Source of the DNA: Cheiracanthium punctorium
Lineage: Eukaryota > Arthropoda > Arachnida > Araneae > Cheiracanthiidae
DNA length: 64,000 nucleotides
Direction of reading: 5' to 3'
Assembly: GCA_038373885.1 (NCBI GenBank)
Contig: JAWZYV010011911.1
Location: 1 to 64,000 of the forward strand
Shown: positions 10,805 through 24,081 of the stretch, one piece after another
How the letters are laid out: each line of letters opens with the position of its first letter
How positions within the stretch are numbered: the first letter of the stretch is position 1
The notes under the pieces: generated by a model
The model's database searches: none
Told to the model about the DNA's origin: nothing
The model's input: only the letters and a program-made list of their open reading frames with translations
Translations under genes and position numbers: made by a program

Positions 10805-11694
10805 GATAATAATACATACCTATACGCAGTTCTTAACAGATTGTTTTAAAAAGAAGAAATAAATACTTTATCAAACTGTAAATAAGCATTTTCTTAGTAC
10901 ACTGAATACAGAATACTCCTTATATTTAGCTATGACTGTCTTCTTTGCAGTAAATATTCATGGTGTATTTATAGCGTATAAAATTATATTGGGTATGAAA
11001 TTTAAATCAATAAAATTAATATGCTTATAATAATCTATAATGTAATTTAGTTTTATAACTTCGTTTTATTATTAGTTTTATAATTTCAATAAAGAAAAAA
11101 ATCCATCATCACAAAAACAGAAAAGTAAATAACCTCGTCATGCCATAAGGTCTGATTCAAAAAAGTTGAGATATTGTCTGTTGAAGCACAGTTTTGAAAG
11201 AAAGGAATGAAAATTACCGCAAGACTTTATCAACACGCTTCCCTCGATCTAATGGAAGATAACGCGATGGGCAAACATATCTTCGATATCATTTTTAATG
11301 AAGGTACATTGTATTAACTTTTATGTATCACCGTGCTGTAGATCTGCGATATACTATTAAGAGCTGTATAAATTAATCATAGCGTATATAAAATATTTGA
11401 ATGACCATATTTTTTTAGAATAACGTGATCATAAAACATTTTCTTAAATCTGAAAAGGGATGATGTGTAATTAATATTGCAACACGGAAATGATATATAT
11501 ATATATATTTATTTTACCTTTAGCATCTGCAATATTTGTTATTTCAGCACTTACAGTGCTTTACCGTAGACCAACCTGAGAACTTTTAGAAAAATCATTA
11601 AAAGAATGTTAATGATTTTTTAAAAAGTTCTCAGCTTAAACTGTTCACAATACTTCGTGATTCTTTAGTATTCTACAGACACATTTTTAAGTAA
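10805..11694. other. AT-rich stretch without recognised gene
   Basis: No gene seen. It includes a short (TA)n run near 11490-11506 and a weak inverted pair near 11577-11636 (CTGAGAACTTTTAGAAAA / TTTTTAAAAAGTTCTCAG). Confidence 0.5.
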
Positions 11695-11819
11695 TCTATA
11701 TAAATAAAATTAGACTTTTGTCTGTACATTTCTTGGAATTCAAAAATTTTGCGTTTTCTATCCGTTTCAAGCACCCGGGAATCCGATGCGACCCTCAAAA
11801 AAAAGTTTGTCTGTCTGTC

Positions 11820-11852
<33 letters not shown>

Positions 11853-11870
11853 GTGACGCTTTTTTTGTTT

Positions 11871-14330
11871 AAGCATCACGTATAAACGACTGAATCGAAT
11901 GATATGAAATTAGGTGTCATGATAGGCGGTCACTCAACTTAAAACATAGGCGTCGAATTTTTAAAAAATCTTGATTAGATTTTCAGATTTTGCGAAAATC
12001 GTTTCAAACTGCGTAAATTTGTGTTCAAGCATCACACAAAAACGACTGAAGCGAATGATATGAAATTGGGTGTCATGATAGGTGGTCACTCAACTTAAAA
12101 CATAGGCGTCCAATTTTTAAAAAATCCTGATTGGATTTTGAGATTTTGCGAAAAACCTTTCAAACTGCGTAAATTTGTGTTCAAGCATCACGTAAAAACG
12201 ACTGAAGCAAATGATATGAAATTGAGTGACATGATAGGTGGTCACTCAACTTAAAACATAGGCGTCGAATTTTAAAAAAATCTTGATTAGATTTTGAGAT
12301 TTTGCGAAAATCGTTTCAAACTGCGTAAATTTATGTTCAAGCATCACTCAAAAACGACTGAAGCGAATGATATGAAATTGGGTGTCATGATAGGTGGTCA
12401 CTCAACTTAATACATAGGCGTCCAATTTTTAAAAAATCCTGATTGGATTTTGATATTTTGCGAAAATCCTTTCAAACTGCGTAAATTTATGTTCGCACAC
12501 CACGTAATAACTGCAAAGGTGAAAAAAATGATATTTCGTGAAATGATAGGTGGTCACTCACCTTAAACTATAAGCATCTAAATAAAAAAAATCCATGAGA
12601 TTTCGAGATTTTGTGAAAATCGTTTAAAACTGAGTGAATCTTTGTTCCCGTATTACGTAATAACGACTAAAGCGAATGATATGAAATTTGGTCACACGAT
12701 AGATGGTTGCTCAACATAAACTATAGGAGTCCAATTTTTTAAACATTTTTATTAGATTTTGGGATTTTGTGAAAATTCTCTCAAAATACGTTTATATTTC
12801 TTCAAACATCACGTAATAACGACTAATACGAATGATACGAAATTGAGTGATATGATAGGTAGTTGCTAATCTTAATTTATAGGCGTTGAATTTTAAAAAT
12901 ATTTTGCTTACATTTTGAGATTTTTCGAAAATCGTTTTAAAATGCTGAAAATTTGTTCCAGCATCACGAAATAAAGACTGCAGGGAATGAAACGAATTTG
13001 GGTGACATGATAGGTTGTCACTCAACTTAAATTCTAGGCTTCAAATTTTTCAAAAATGTTGATTAAATTTTGAGATTTTGCGAAAATCCTTTCAAACTGC
13101 GTAAATTTTTGTTCAAACATCACGTAATAACTGCAAAGGTGAAAAAATGATATTTGGTGAAATGATAGGTGGTCACTCTCCTTAAACTGTAAGCATCTAA
13201 TTAAAAAAAAAATCGATGAGATTTCGAGATTTTGCGAAAATCGTTTACAACTGAGTGATCTTTGTTCCCGCATTACGTAATAACGACTAAAGCGAATGAT
13301 ATGAAATTTGGTCACGCGATAGATGGTTGCTCAACATAAACTATAGGAGTCCAATTTTTTAAACATTTTTAGTAGATTTTGGGATTTTGTGAAAATTCTC
13401 TCAAAATACGTTTATATTTCTTCAAACATCACGTAATAACGACTAATACGAATGATACGAAATTGAGTGATATGATAGGCAGTTGCTAATCTTAATTTAT
13501 AGGCGTTGAATTTTAAAAATATTTTGCTTACATTTTGAGATTTTTCGAAAATCGTTTTAAAATGCTGAAAATTTGTTCCAGCATCACGAAATAAAGACTG
13601 CAGGGAATGAAACGAATTTGGGTGACATGATAGGTTGTCACTCAACTTAAATTCTAGGCTTCAAATTTTTCAAAAATGTTGATTAAATTTTGAGATTTTG
13701 CGAAAATCCTTTCAAACTGCGTAAATTTTTGTTCAAACATCACGTAATAACTGCAAAGGTGAAAAAATGATATTTGGTGAAATGATAGGTGGTCACTCTC
13801 CTTAAACTGTAAGCATCTAATTAAAAAAAAAATCGATCAGATTTCGAGATTTTGCGAAAATCGTTTACAACTGAGTGATCTTTGTTCCCGCATTACGTAA
13901 TAACGACTAAAGCGAATGATATGAAATTTGGTCACGCGATAGATGGTTGCTCAACATAAACTATAGGAGTCCAATTTTTTAAACATTTTTATTAGATTTT
14001 GAGATTTTGTGAAAATTCTCTCAAAATACGTTTATATTTCTTCAAAATCACGTAATAACGAATACGAATAATACGAAATTTAGTGACATGAAGGTAGTTG
14101 CTAATCTTAATTTATAGGCGTTGAATTTTTAAAATATTTTGATTACATTTTGAGATTTTGCGAAAATCGTTTTAAAATGCTGAAAATTTGTTCCAGCATC
14201 ACGAAATAAAGACTGCAATGAATGAAACGAATTTGGGTGACATGATAAGTTGTCACTCAACTTAAATTCTAGGCTTCCAATTTTTCAAAAATGTTGATGA
14301 AATTTTTAGATTTTGCGAAAATTATTTCAA
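11871..14330. repeat. Helitron-internal ~156-bp tandem array with 620-bp higher-order unit
   Basis: Monomers starting AAGCATCAC begin at 11871, 12027, 12183 and 12339, a constant 156-bp period. Each contains ACGACTGAAGCGAATGATAT, TGATAGGTGGTCACTCAACT and TTTTGCGAAAATCGTTTCAA. From 12649 the monomers are diverged and repeat as blocks of four: identical landmarks recur at 12649, 13269 and 13889 (620-bp period), the last block being incomplete. Two 77-codon open frames (12792-13025 and 13412-13645, minus) differ at one residue and are by-products of this duplication, not genes. Confidence 0.9.
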
Positions 14331-14538
14331 TATGCGTAAATATTCGTTCGCGCATAACATAATTGCGACTAAAGCGAATGAAATGATATTATTTAGTGAC
14401 TCTCTAACCTGTCATATTTTAACAATACATAAAAATTATAACTTCGCTTTCTTTACTTTGGCAACATACTACATCCATTCTGTGTACTCCTACAATGCTG
14501 ACGAAAGTTCTTGCTTTTTGGAAATTTGCATTCACTAA

Positions 14539-14566
14539 CCCGTCGAGGACGGGTACTTCAGCTAGT
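14539..14566 (+). terminator. Helitron 1 3' hairpin and CTAGT terminus
   Basis: Stem CCCGTC / GACGGG with a GAG loop, then TACTTCAG and CTAGT. In Helitrons this hairpin acts as the replication-termination signal for the strand transfer. It is a transposon terminus, not a transcription terminator. Confidence 0.8.
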
Positions 14567-14600
14567 CTATACATAAATTTCATATACATACATGCATCTA

Positions 14601-16363
14601 TCTATATAAATAAAATTAGACTTTTGTCTGTACATTTCTTGGAATTCAAAAATTTTGCGATTTCTATCCGTTTCAAGTGCCCGGGAATCCGATGCGACCC
14701 TCAAAAAAAAGTTTGTCTGTCTGTCATTCTGTCATTCTGTCCGTGACGCTTTTTTTGTTTAAGCATCACGCAAAACCGACTGAAGCGAATGATATGAAAT
14801 TGGGCGTCATGATAGGTGGTCACTCAACTTAAAACATAGGCGTCCAATTTTTAAAAAATACTGATTGGATTTTGAGATTTTGCGAAGATCCTATCAAACT
14901 GCGTATAATTTGAGTTCAAGCATCACTAAAAACGACTGAAGCGAATGATATGAAATTCAGTGACATGATAGGTGGTCACTCAACTTAAAACATAGGCGTC
15001 GAACTTTAAAAAAATCTTGATTGGATTTTGAGATTTTGCGAAAATCGTTTCAAACTGCGTAAATTTGTGTTCAAGCATCACGCAAAAACGACTGAAGCGA
15101 ATGATATGAAATTGGTTGTCATGATAGGTGGTCACTCAACTTAAAACATAAGCGTCCAATTTAAAAAAAATTCTGATTGGATTTTGAGATTTTGCGAAAA
15201 TCCTTTCAACTTGCGTAAATTTGTGTTCAAGCATCACGTAAAAACGACTGAAGCGAATGACATGAAATTGAGTGACATGATAGGTGGTCACTCAACTTAA
15301 AACATAAGCGTCCAATTTTTAAAAAATTCTGATTGGATTCTGAGATTTTGCGAAAATCCTTTCAAATTGCGTAAATTTGTGTTCAAGCATCACGTAAAAA
15401 CGACTGAAGCGAATGATATGAAATTGAGTGACATGATAGGTGGTCACTCAACTTAAAACATAGGCGTCGAATTAAAAAAAAAATCTTGATTAGATTTTGA
15501 AATTTTGCGAAAATCATTTCAAACTGCGTAAATTTGTGTTCGCACATCACGTAATACTAACTGCAAAGGTGAAAAAATGATATATGGTGAAATGATAGGT
15601 GGTCACTCACCTTAAACTATAAGCATCTAATTAAAAAAAATCCATCAGATTTTGAGATTTTGTGAAAATCGTTTTAAACTGATTGGAAAGCGAATGACAT
15701 GAAATTTGGTCACACGATAGATGGTTGCTCAACATAAACTATAGGAGTCCAATTTTTTAAACATTTTTATTAGATTTTGAGATTTTGTGAAAATTCTCTC
15801 AAAATACGTTTATACTTCTTCAAACATCACGTAATAAGGACTAATACGAATGATACGAAATTGTGTGATATGATAGGTAGTTGCTAATCTTAATTTATAG
15901 GCGTTGAGAGAGAGAGAGAGAATTTTTAAAATATTTTGCTTACATTTTGAGATTTTTCGAAAATTGTTTTAAAATGCTGAAAATTTGTTCCAGAATCACG
16001 AAATAAAGACTGCAGGGAATGAAACGAATTTGGGTGACAGGATAGGTTGTCCCTCATCTTAAATTCTAGGCTTCAAATTTTTCAAAAATGTTGATTAAAT
16101 TTTGAGATTTTGCGAAAATTATTTCAATATGCGTAAATATTCGTTCGCGCATCACATAATTACGACTAAAGCGAATGAAATGATATTACTTAGTGACTCT
16201 CTAACCTGTAATATTTTAACAATACATGAAAATTACATCTTCGCTTTCTTTACTTTGGCAACATACTACATCCATTCTGTGTACTCCTACAATGCTGACG
16301 AAAGTTCTTGCTTTTTGGAAATTTTCATTCACTAACCCGTCGAGGACGGGTACTTCAGCTAGT
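14601..16363 (+). mobile_element. Non-autonomous Helitron 2
   Basis: Same head (TCTATATAAATAAAATTAG) and same tail (hairpin at 16336-16350, CTAGT at 16359-16363) as Helitron 1, in the same orientation. It is shorter because it has fewer ~156-bp monomers and lacks the 620-bp block duplication. A (AG)n run at 15906-15921 interrupts one monomer. The last ~250 bp are nearly identical to those of Helitron 1. No Rep or helicase gene is present. Confidence 0.85.
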
Positions 16364-17992
16364 ACAAAAATAAAAATAACAATTTTATTGAACGCTATAA
16401 GAAAAACATTTAAGTCAATAAATTTTCATGAATTACAAAACTGGAAAATTAAAATTTTCCGTATGTTTACGATCTGTTTCTGCACATCATAGTAAAAATA
16501 AATAAAATTTTAAGCTGATGGGATATAAAGGTTTAAATTTAAAGTCAAAATAAAATTTTTAGAAGATATAGTTGTAAATTTGATGGCAAAGTTTATTTTT
16601 TATAACTCTTTTGTAATTGTATCAGAACTTCAGGCGCGGCCGCCTAATAACACAATAAATATTTTTAATGCTCTGAACTTTTGTTAGGAGAATCACCCGG
16701 CAATTAATTTAATTTGATTTCTGAATATTAAATCTATTCTTTAAAACTCGCGTAGTTGTGTTCTTTTGTTCAGTTAGGAACAAAGACTGAAAATGGCAGT
16801 TGAATCTCTATTACTATTAGTTATGAATGACATCTTGAAAAGGAGGAGAGCAATTCAACTAATTGTTTCTATTCTTTTCCCAGCGGTTTGAGGAAATTTG
16901 CAGTTTTAAGTGCTTTTGTGAATCCAATGAGATTTAGCATGCCAAATGGCTTTACTCGTCATTACCTTTGAATTATAAGAAATGGTTTTTAAAATGTGCA
17001 AGACTTGATCAATTAAAAAAATCTTCAGTTTTAATTTTAAATAAAAGATAAAAATTGTTAAACGCTTGGATTTTTCTTGATGCTTTACATAAAGTAGCTC
17101 TTTAAATGAGAGATTTTTTAGTAAGAATAGCAATATCCCCATCTTAATAATTAACCCATTCATACAAAATTTTTAAATAATCCATTAATTTACTTTGGTG
17201 GTGCAATTTTTTTTTTTGCCTTTTTTAATCCAAGAAAGTGTTTATGCAATTTGCTAACAGATGTTTGAAATTTTATGATGTGCAAAACATTAAATGATAT
17301 GCAGTGTAAATGTAGATGATTAATAGTTTACTTTTAAACTACTCTGCTACTGCATTGAAATACATAATACTATTAAATAATTAAAATTAAAATGTACTGA
17401 TAGGATTAATAAAATGTTCTTTCTTTAATCGATAGCAAGCCAGGTAACAAAATAATGATGTTAACTGAAAAACTTGCATCGCCAAAAATCATTGATATAT
17501 TTCTCTACTCTATTTCCAGTTTCAGTTTAAAATATAGAATCTATCTAATAAAAAAAGCAAGAAGTATAAATTCAAGAGAAGGATTTGTTTTTTTTTATAG
17601 TTTTATCACCTATATTGGATCACGTACACATTCACGCAGCATATGCTATTTGGAGTTAGAAATCTTCTCGAATAAATGTATGAATGTACATTCGTAGAGA
17701 AAGTTTCACCGAAGCATAGAAAAATTGATTCAATGTATTTGAATATTTTCTGCCCATGTGAAGAGCGTAAATATTTTCGAGAGTTTGTTAAATAGAATCA
17801 CAATTTTTTTTTATTCAAATAAATTCGCTTAACTAGTATACACCATTTTTTAACAGATTAGTTTCACTGATACCGATTTTCAGTATGCAATTCAATTCAG
17901 AATACTTAGGGAATCTTTATGGGTAAATATAAAAACCACTTTTGCCCTGCAAAACAGATCATAGTGCAAGTGATGAAAAGTCAAGTGGTATG
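16364..17992. other. AT-rich stretch without recognised gene
   Basis: No recognisable coding or terminal-repeat signal. The open frames at 16906-17163 and 17455-17697 are Lys/Ile/Phe-rich AT noise. Confidence 0.5.
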
Positions 17993-18205
17993 GGTATAGT
18001 CTGTCAATTTTACAAACAAATGCAGGAACTCTTAATCAAATTGCACTTGTTGGGATGTTTCAGAATCTAGATCCAGTTTGTAGGTTTCAGATTACATTTA
18101 CAGAAAAAACAGAAAAAAATGGGGCTTATGTCCCAAACGGAAAACTTCTAGACCGCCACCTCCCCCCCCCCCAAAAAAAAAAGAAAGAAAAGTAGTTTGT
18201 TTCAA

Positions 18206-18245
<40 letters not shown>

Positions 18246-18816
18246 TATCTTAGGGTATGTAAGTCTAAAAAAATCTAAACATCCACTATAGAGTATGCAA
18301 GTTAAAATTTTAAACATTCGATAGGTCATGTTAGCTGAAATTTTAAACACCCACTATAGAGCATGTAAGTTGAAATCAAAACTGAAAAAAAAACATAAAG
18401 AGAAATGAATTGAAATATGAAACCAAGAAAGTAAAAATCATCTAGATACAATGAAAAAGAAATAAATAAAAAAAACCAAATTTAAATATATAATATAGTA
18501 TATATATAATTTAAACGGTGGGGGGTTGAGAAAAATTCGAAATCTAGACATAACAGGTTTGAAACCGAGGAAATCTAGAAATTTGAAATACAGAGAAAAA
18601 ATCTTCTAGAAACTTTATTATAAAAATCTTACAAACTAAAATTTAGAAATGTTGCGTCTGGCTGGCAGAACTACATTTTTTTTCTGTAAATGTAATCTGA
18701 AATCCGAAAACTATACTGAAGAATCCAAAAACTATTCTGTAGATTCTGAAACTTTCCAACAAAGGCATTTTTATCAAGAGTTCCAAAATTTGGTTATGTA
18801 ATTGCCAGACTGTACC
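17993..18816. mobile_element. Long-TIR element, unclassified
   Basis: The two ends are inverted repeats of roughly 110-150 bp. The left begins GGTATAGTCTGTCAATT and the right, reversed, GGTACAGTCTGGCAATT. Both contain GGAACTCTT, TTTCAGAATCTA and TTTCAGATTACATTTACAG. The interior holds C-runs (18164-18175), a TA microsatellite (18206-18242) and short direct repeats around CCACTATAGAG. No transposase is seen. It is probably a non-autonomous foldback-like DNA transposon. Exact ends and target duplication are uncertain. Confidence 0.65.
18206..18242. repeat. (TA)n microsatellite
   Basis: Uninterrupted TA repeat of about 37 bases inside the long-TIR element. Confidence 0.9.
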
Positions 18817-18904
18817 TAATGAAAAAGAAAATTATGAAACATGGTGTCAAGGAGTAGGGACCAAATAAGATTTATTGACAGAAATTGCAGAATGCGTGAC
18901 AAAT

Positions 18905-19205
18905 TTCTATAAACTAATCAAAACTGTAAGCACCAACTACAATACAAGCATCAAACCTGCGACAAAGACAAAATTCGTTATCGAAAAGATAGATTCATAT
19001 ATTAGACAACTCCGGTAGGAACATGAATCCCAGCCACAAAATCTTGGTCTTGCTTTATGGGACTATCGTAAATAACGCATTCTGTATGTCCCATAAACAA
19101 ACAAAGAGGCAGGACAAGATCAGCAAATCTTTCCATCCTATCTATGCGGTCCGATCAATCCACTGACTAGGAATTCAGAATCTTTAATGCTGGCAATTTG
19201 CTTTA
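18905..19205 (-). pseudogene. Mariner-type transposase C-terminal relic
   Basis: Minus-strand frames give, in order, LFMGHTECVIYDSPIKQDQD, FVAGIHVPTGVV and, after a frame change, FCLCRRFDACIVVGAYSFD before a stop. These fit the C-terminus of the Tc1/mariner-like transposases whose core ends in a (DLTP)LDFFLWG-type motif, followed by a VY-SPI segment and a final RRxxACIxVGG-HFE motif. The LDFFLWG region is degraded. Frameshifts and stops rule out function. The N-terminal and most catalytic parts are missing. Confidence 0.58.
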
Positions 19206-20019
19206 TTTTTACTTAAAATTACATTTGAAGATTTTTTTAATTTTATTGCATTTGTGGTAATTTTATAAAAATATTTTATTTAGTGTGGGATCATTAAAAA
19301 TCAGCTGGAACTAAATTAATACAGCAGTTATCGTTCCAAAAATCCATTTTTATTTTGTTTTTATAAGTAAGCCTTCCTGTTAATACTATTGTTCCTTATA
19401 GAATTTAAATATAATACGTATGGCATGTACGTTATTAATTTCTCTTTCCAAATTAAGTATATCCCTACTTCACGATTCATTAGTTGTTATTTAAATTGTT
19501 TCCAATACGACGGATTAGAAATGCTCATTTATAAGATTTTCGGTTACCAATTAAGAAAAAAAAGGTATTTGCATGCTAAACAACTGCAATTCATTAAAAG
19601 TTCTGACAACCAATCAATAGTCTTGCTCTGAAATATCTTCTCGGATTTTTTGTCACATACTTTGTACTACAAAGCACCGTCACGGTAAAATACATGCTTC
19701 AAATATTAAACTACTCATAAACTAAGCATTTGTATTCATTAGAGAAGAATATGTTATTTCACTTAAGTGTTTTTTACAATGTGCCATATAAATTAAAGCA
19801 TCACTGGTCATTAAGTGTGAAATGTAAATTTTGCTTTTCCCAAGACGTTTAATTAAGCCAGATTATTTGGTTTAACATTTTGCCTCTTTATCTTCCGGAC
19901 ACAACTTTACTTGGTCTTAATTAAGCATAATTAAGAAAATTTATCGATAAACTTCAACAAAGACGTATAGATAACGTAAATAGAACTCGTGAGTTTTCAG
20001 TTTTATTTTTCTAGACGTG

Positions 20020-20025
<6 letters not shown>
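19206..20025. other. AT-rich stretch without recognised gene
   Basis: No gene, terminal repeat or RNA motif recognised. Confidence 0.45.

Positions 20026-20055
<30 letters not shown>
20026..20055. repeat. (TA)n microsatellite
   Basis: TA repeat of about 30 bases immediately before the start of the next dispersed repeat. Confidence 0.9.
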
Positions 20056-20598
20056 CTCGACTGCTCGAGTCGAGTCGAGTCAGGGGGAGAACCCCCCCCT
20101 GAACGCCCCTAATTCTTTAAATCCTTATTGCTATATAAAAATGATATTAATTGACTATGTCATTTTATCTCTCATCTTTCGTGTATTTCGCCTGGTAACC
20201 TTGTGTTAAAATTTTTATGAGTGTAACCTATTTATATAAAAGTACATGTGATGCATATTCTACAGCTTACGATATATTGTAGCAATAGATTAAAGCCGTT
20301 GTGAATAAATAGTATTTAAATATATATATAAAATTATGTCGCATTTTTATGTCCCTTTTTGGGGACACATTTTTCGGACAATTTTCAATAAAGGGGATGA
20401 GAGATAAAATGACGTAGTCGTTAAAAATACATGTGATGCATATTCAACAGCTTACGAAATATTGTAGCACTAGATTAAAGCTGTTGTGAACTAATAGTAT
20501 TAAAATATATGTAAAATTATGTCGCATACTTTTATGTCGCATTTTCTGGGACACATTTTCAATAAAGGGGGTGAGCGATAAAATGACATTAATATATA
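20053..20598. mobile_element. Dispersed repeat with G/C palindromic head (copy 1)
   Basis: Starts with ATAACTCGACTGCTCGAGTC and a CAGGGGGAGAACCCCCCCTG palindrome. It ends with GATAAAATGACATTAAT. A segment near the left (GACTATGTCATTTTATC) reappears inverted near 20400 and at the right end, giving foldback structure. An internal ~130-bp segment starting ACATGTGATGCATATTC is duplicated at 20244 and 20429 (185-bp period). The same element sits inside the Helitron at 31863-32336, so it moves as a unit. No coding capacity. Superfamily unknown. Confidence 0.7.
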
Positions 20599-20599
20599 T

Positions 20600-23500
20600 C
20601 ATTCATTTATTTTTGTTAATATATATCATTCATTTATTAATGCTTTTTTTGTTACAATTAATAAAATGGCTTGGTAAAATGCTGAGAATGTTTCAAGAAA
20701 CTATAAAGTCGAAGACTCTGAATTTCTAAAAATTTTAATGTACAGTGACAGTAAAGCTGGACAAATAGTGACGTGCAGTTATGGGGATATATGTAGTCAC
20801 ACGTCAAAATATGTCAAATATCATACTTCTTTAAGGATTCTGTCGAACAAAAGTTACTATTGAATGCTCAGGAACTGCAACAAAGGATAAGCCTCAATGG
20901 TTTAAAGTAAACTTTAAAGAGTTGTTATCTGTAATCCTTCTATAAATATCCTTCCTTTGAGAATAGATTGCACAATCATTTGTTGAGTTGATTAAAGCAG
21001 AGTTAGACCAAGGCTATATGCCTAATGGGGGATGGCTTAGACTCAAGATCATTTAGGAGTTTTAACGTACAATCAAGTTATATCTGGAGAAAACAGACTA
21101 AAATTTCGGACTCTTAGATTGACAAACGCGCGATATGGCGGATCCCAGGACCTTTACACTCCAGCCATCTATTAATGTTCAGAGTGTCTTGGTTGACGAT
21201 TATACCTTGATGATGTTCTAGAAAAATTCTATTGATGAATACAAGACGGTATTATTAATTGAATGTGTCGAGAATTTATAATTTTATGATATAACTAAAC
21301 GTAATTTCTTGTCTTGTAATAATACATTTTTAACAAAATAAAACTATTTTTCGAGAGACAGATGGAGAAATACGGAGATCTAAAGATTAAATTTTTCACA
21401 AGAATAAATGTGTATTTATATAAATAAATGTGTATTTATATAAATTTCCCTTTCTGATACTTTGACTGTACAATGTTCGAATTTTCACCTTTCAAGCGAT
21501 TCCTCTGTGCCTGATACACGTATACTGTACATCGCAAACTGTATTTAAAAAAAAATAACTATCAAATAATAATATTAATAAATTAAATAATATTAATAAT
21601 TTATTAAATAATATTAATAAATTAAATTATCTATAAATGATAAAATGTAAATATATATCATAAATGAAACAAATGAGAGAAAAAAATATCGTTTAATTTA
21701 TTAATTAAAAATTAAAATAAAACATAAATTAATGTGCAGTTATTACCACAACAAAAACTTGACCTACATCAATATCTTTCTAGTGAGAACAAAATAAATT
21801 TGCATATTTCTTAAATTTATCTTGCCTTTATTGCCTTCGTATCTAATTTTTTTACCTCTTGGATGAATGAAAAAGATAAATGAAAAAAAAAAATTAAGAC
21901 CGAAGCATTACATTTCTATATATCTTTCCATACCAAGTTGCAATGGGCTTAGTAAAACGGATTAAAATATAAACTTAAAATAGATTGCTTCCTTAGATAT
22001 ATTTATATTGTCAATTGTATTTTTTCCACTGTGAAAAAGAAAACGCAGAATAATGCTCTATATCATTTTTGGCGTATTAATACTAACAAAATTATTTTCT
22101 TATTTTTTTTAATTTTTTAAATTAGTGAACAGAAGGTACTTGTTTGATGTGAAATATTTTTCTTTGTCTATTTCATGAATCAGCTAAATTCTACGTTAGA
22201 TAATATTTGCTTAAAAAATCCAGTTTTTTCAAGCGTATTATTCTATACATATGACAGTCTAATTTTAGATTATAATATGAAATTAGATTAAGAATCAATT
22301 ACCATACAGCGTAAAGGCGAAAGAAATATAAATTATTAATTTTATATAATTTTTTAAAAACTCCCTTAGGCTAAATGAAAATACTATTAAGTTTGGGACT
22401 CACATATTTTTTAAAAATGTCAAAAACAACATCTACATTTTTCTCCTTCTAAACCAATCACATGTATTATTATCTAATCATTTAATTTTAAAACTGAATA
22501 AATATATATAAAATGGAAAACAATACTGATTGATATTATGCAACAATCCGTATTTATCTTCAATGGATACATATGCAAAGATAGTTATTTATAATTACTT
22601 TATCTTCTTAAAAAATTATTTATGTACATAAAAGTAAAAACAAAATATATGTATAAGTATTTTAACGTCATCATGGTTCATAATTAAAAAACAATGTTTA
22701 TGATAATACACAATTTTACTATTTAAGAGAAATGATAATGGGCAAGTTTAAAACTTTTACGATAGTTATTTTTATTGTGTCAACTATATATCTCCCTTAA
22801 AAACCAAATTATTCGTGAATCAAAAAAGCCTTAATACAAAGAACTTCATGATTACTACTTTGTTAAATTAGGTTCTAGTTTTTCAAAACACATATTTTAT
22901 TAAATTAAACACGCATTTACACACACGCATGCATGCACACACATGAATAGTCACATTGATAAAATAAAGCATAGTATAACATATACATGGTATTTCTGCT
23001 CATTAAAAAAAATTAAGAATATTGTCAAGTATTAAAAGAATTTTCACATTGTTAAAAAGATTATAATCTGTTATTTTGAAACGATAGATAAATCAATAGG
23101 CAAAAGTATTCTCAATTTACAATTCAAACTATTTTTAAAAACGTTTGAGAATTACTTTATGTTATTAATACTATTAAAAGTGTTTTTATTCTACTTTTCA
23201 CCAAAGACGGTAAATATTTTTGGGGTATTCCTTTTTCACATTTTTATCTATATTTAGTTAAATTTATTTTAGTTTTGACATATCCCTGAGTTGTTACAAT
23301 TATTAAAGACTGCTTTACTTGCAACTTTAGCGAAAAAAATTACAATATCTTTAAACTATTTAGTTATTTTATTTTTTTAAAGAAAACATCTGCTATATCG
23401 TGATATTTTAATTTAATGCATAAGCCGTCTACTATATATACATGTATATATTCATAGTACTCTGAGGTTTTTGTTAAGACATTTCAAACCATAACGCAGT

Positions 23501-24080
23501 CGGAGCTGCTTAATGGAAAATCGGTTACAGGAATATACCGCTCATTTTAATAAATTTTCAATTCCCCAAATCGTAATAATTAGTCAATGTGATCCCAGAT
23601 AATAGGATTTCCCTCTTACTAGAAAAAATTTTATTAGGAATTTGGCTATTCCATTCATCGGTAAATATATAAATAAATGAATAAAAAATCAATACACTTA
23701 TACACAACAATCATTTTTTAATACAGGTAATAAGTGAACTTTTTCAAAGGTAGCACGTCTTTATTATTTTGACTGAAATGAGAAAAGAAATGGTTGTTTA
23801 TATAACCCTGAACACAGCACAAAACTAAAAGATACAGATGAGAGATTATACTAGTGTTAAGAGAGAAAGTAATCCCGAAAATGAGAAAACACGAAATTTT
23901 ACCTTAAAGAAAAAGAGGGTAACGTATCATTCTTTTTTATTCAGTTTTTATCTTTCGTGTTACAGAAGTCGTAACGAGCTCTTACGGAACATACGTACTT
24001 GCTTGATAATAACGCATCAATAATTCCAAGTTGGTTTTCTTTCGCACAGGCAGTCTTTCTTTTAAAACTTTTATAAATAT
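20600..24080. other. Mostly AT-rich, no recognised gene
   Basis: The part from 20700 to 21250 is compositionally richer and may be old transposon sequence, but all frames are broken and I recognise nothing. The rest is AT-rich with poly-A/T and short repeats, for example a 22-bp duplication at about 21400-21445. Confidence 0.45.
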
Positions 24081-24081
24081 A

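Larger units (their letters stand above)
11695..14566 (+). mobile_element. Non-autonomous Helitron 1
   Basis: It starts with TCTATATAAATAAAATTAG after an A and ends with CTAGT. The 3' end carries a GC-rich hairpin (CCCGTC GAG GACGGG, 14539-14553) about 10 bases before it. A TC start, CTRRT end and subterminal hairpin without TIRs or target duplication define Helitrons. It holds no Rep or helicase coding sequence, so it must be mobilised in trans. The interior is a tandem array of ~156-bp monomers. A ~9-10-bp minisatellite (CTGTCATT units, 11811-11853) follows the head. The 3' base after CTAGT is C rather than the usual T. Helitron 2 begins only 34 bp downstream with the same head. Confidence 0.85.

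Noticed and set aside
10694..10806. Minus-strand exon suggested by an AG and a GTAAGT at its borders
   Set aside because: All three frames between those sites contain stops.
12792..13645. Two nearly identical 77-codon frames and related frames on the minus strand
   Set aside because: They are produced by the 620-bp repetition of Helitron-internal monomers; no start context, no motif, and frames vary between monomers.
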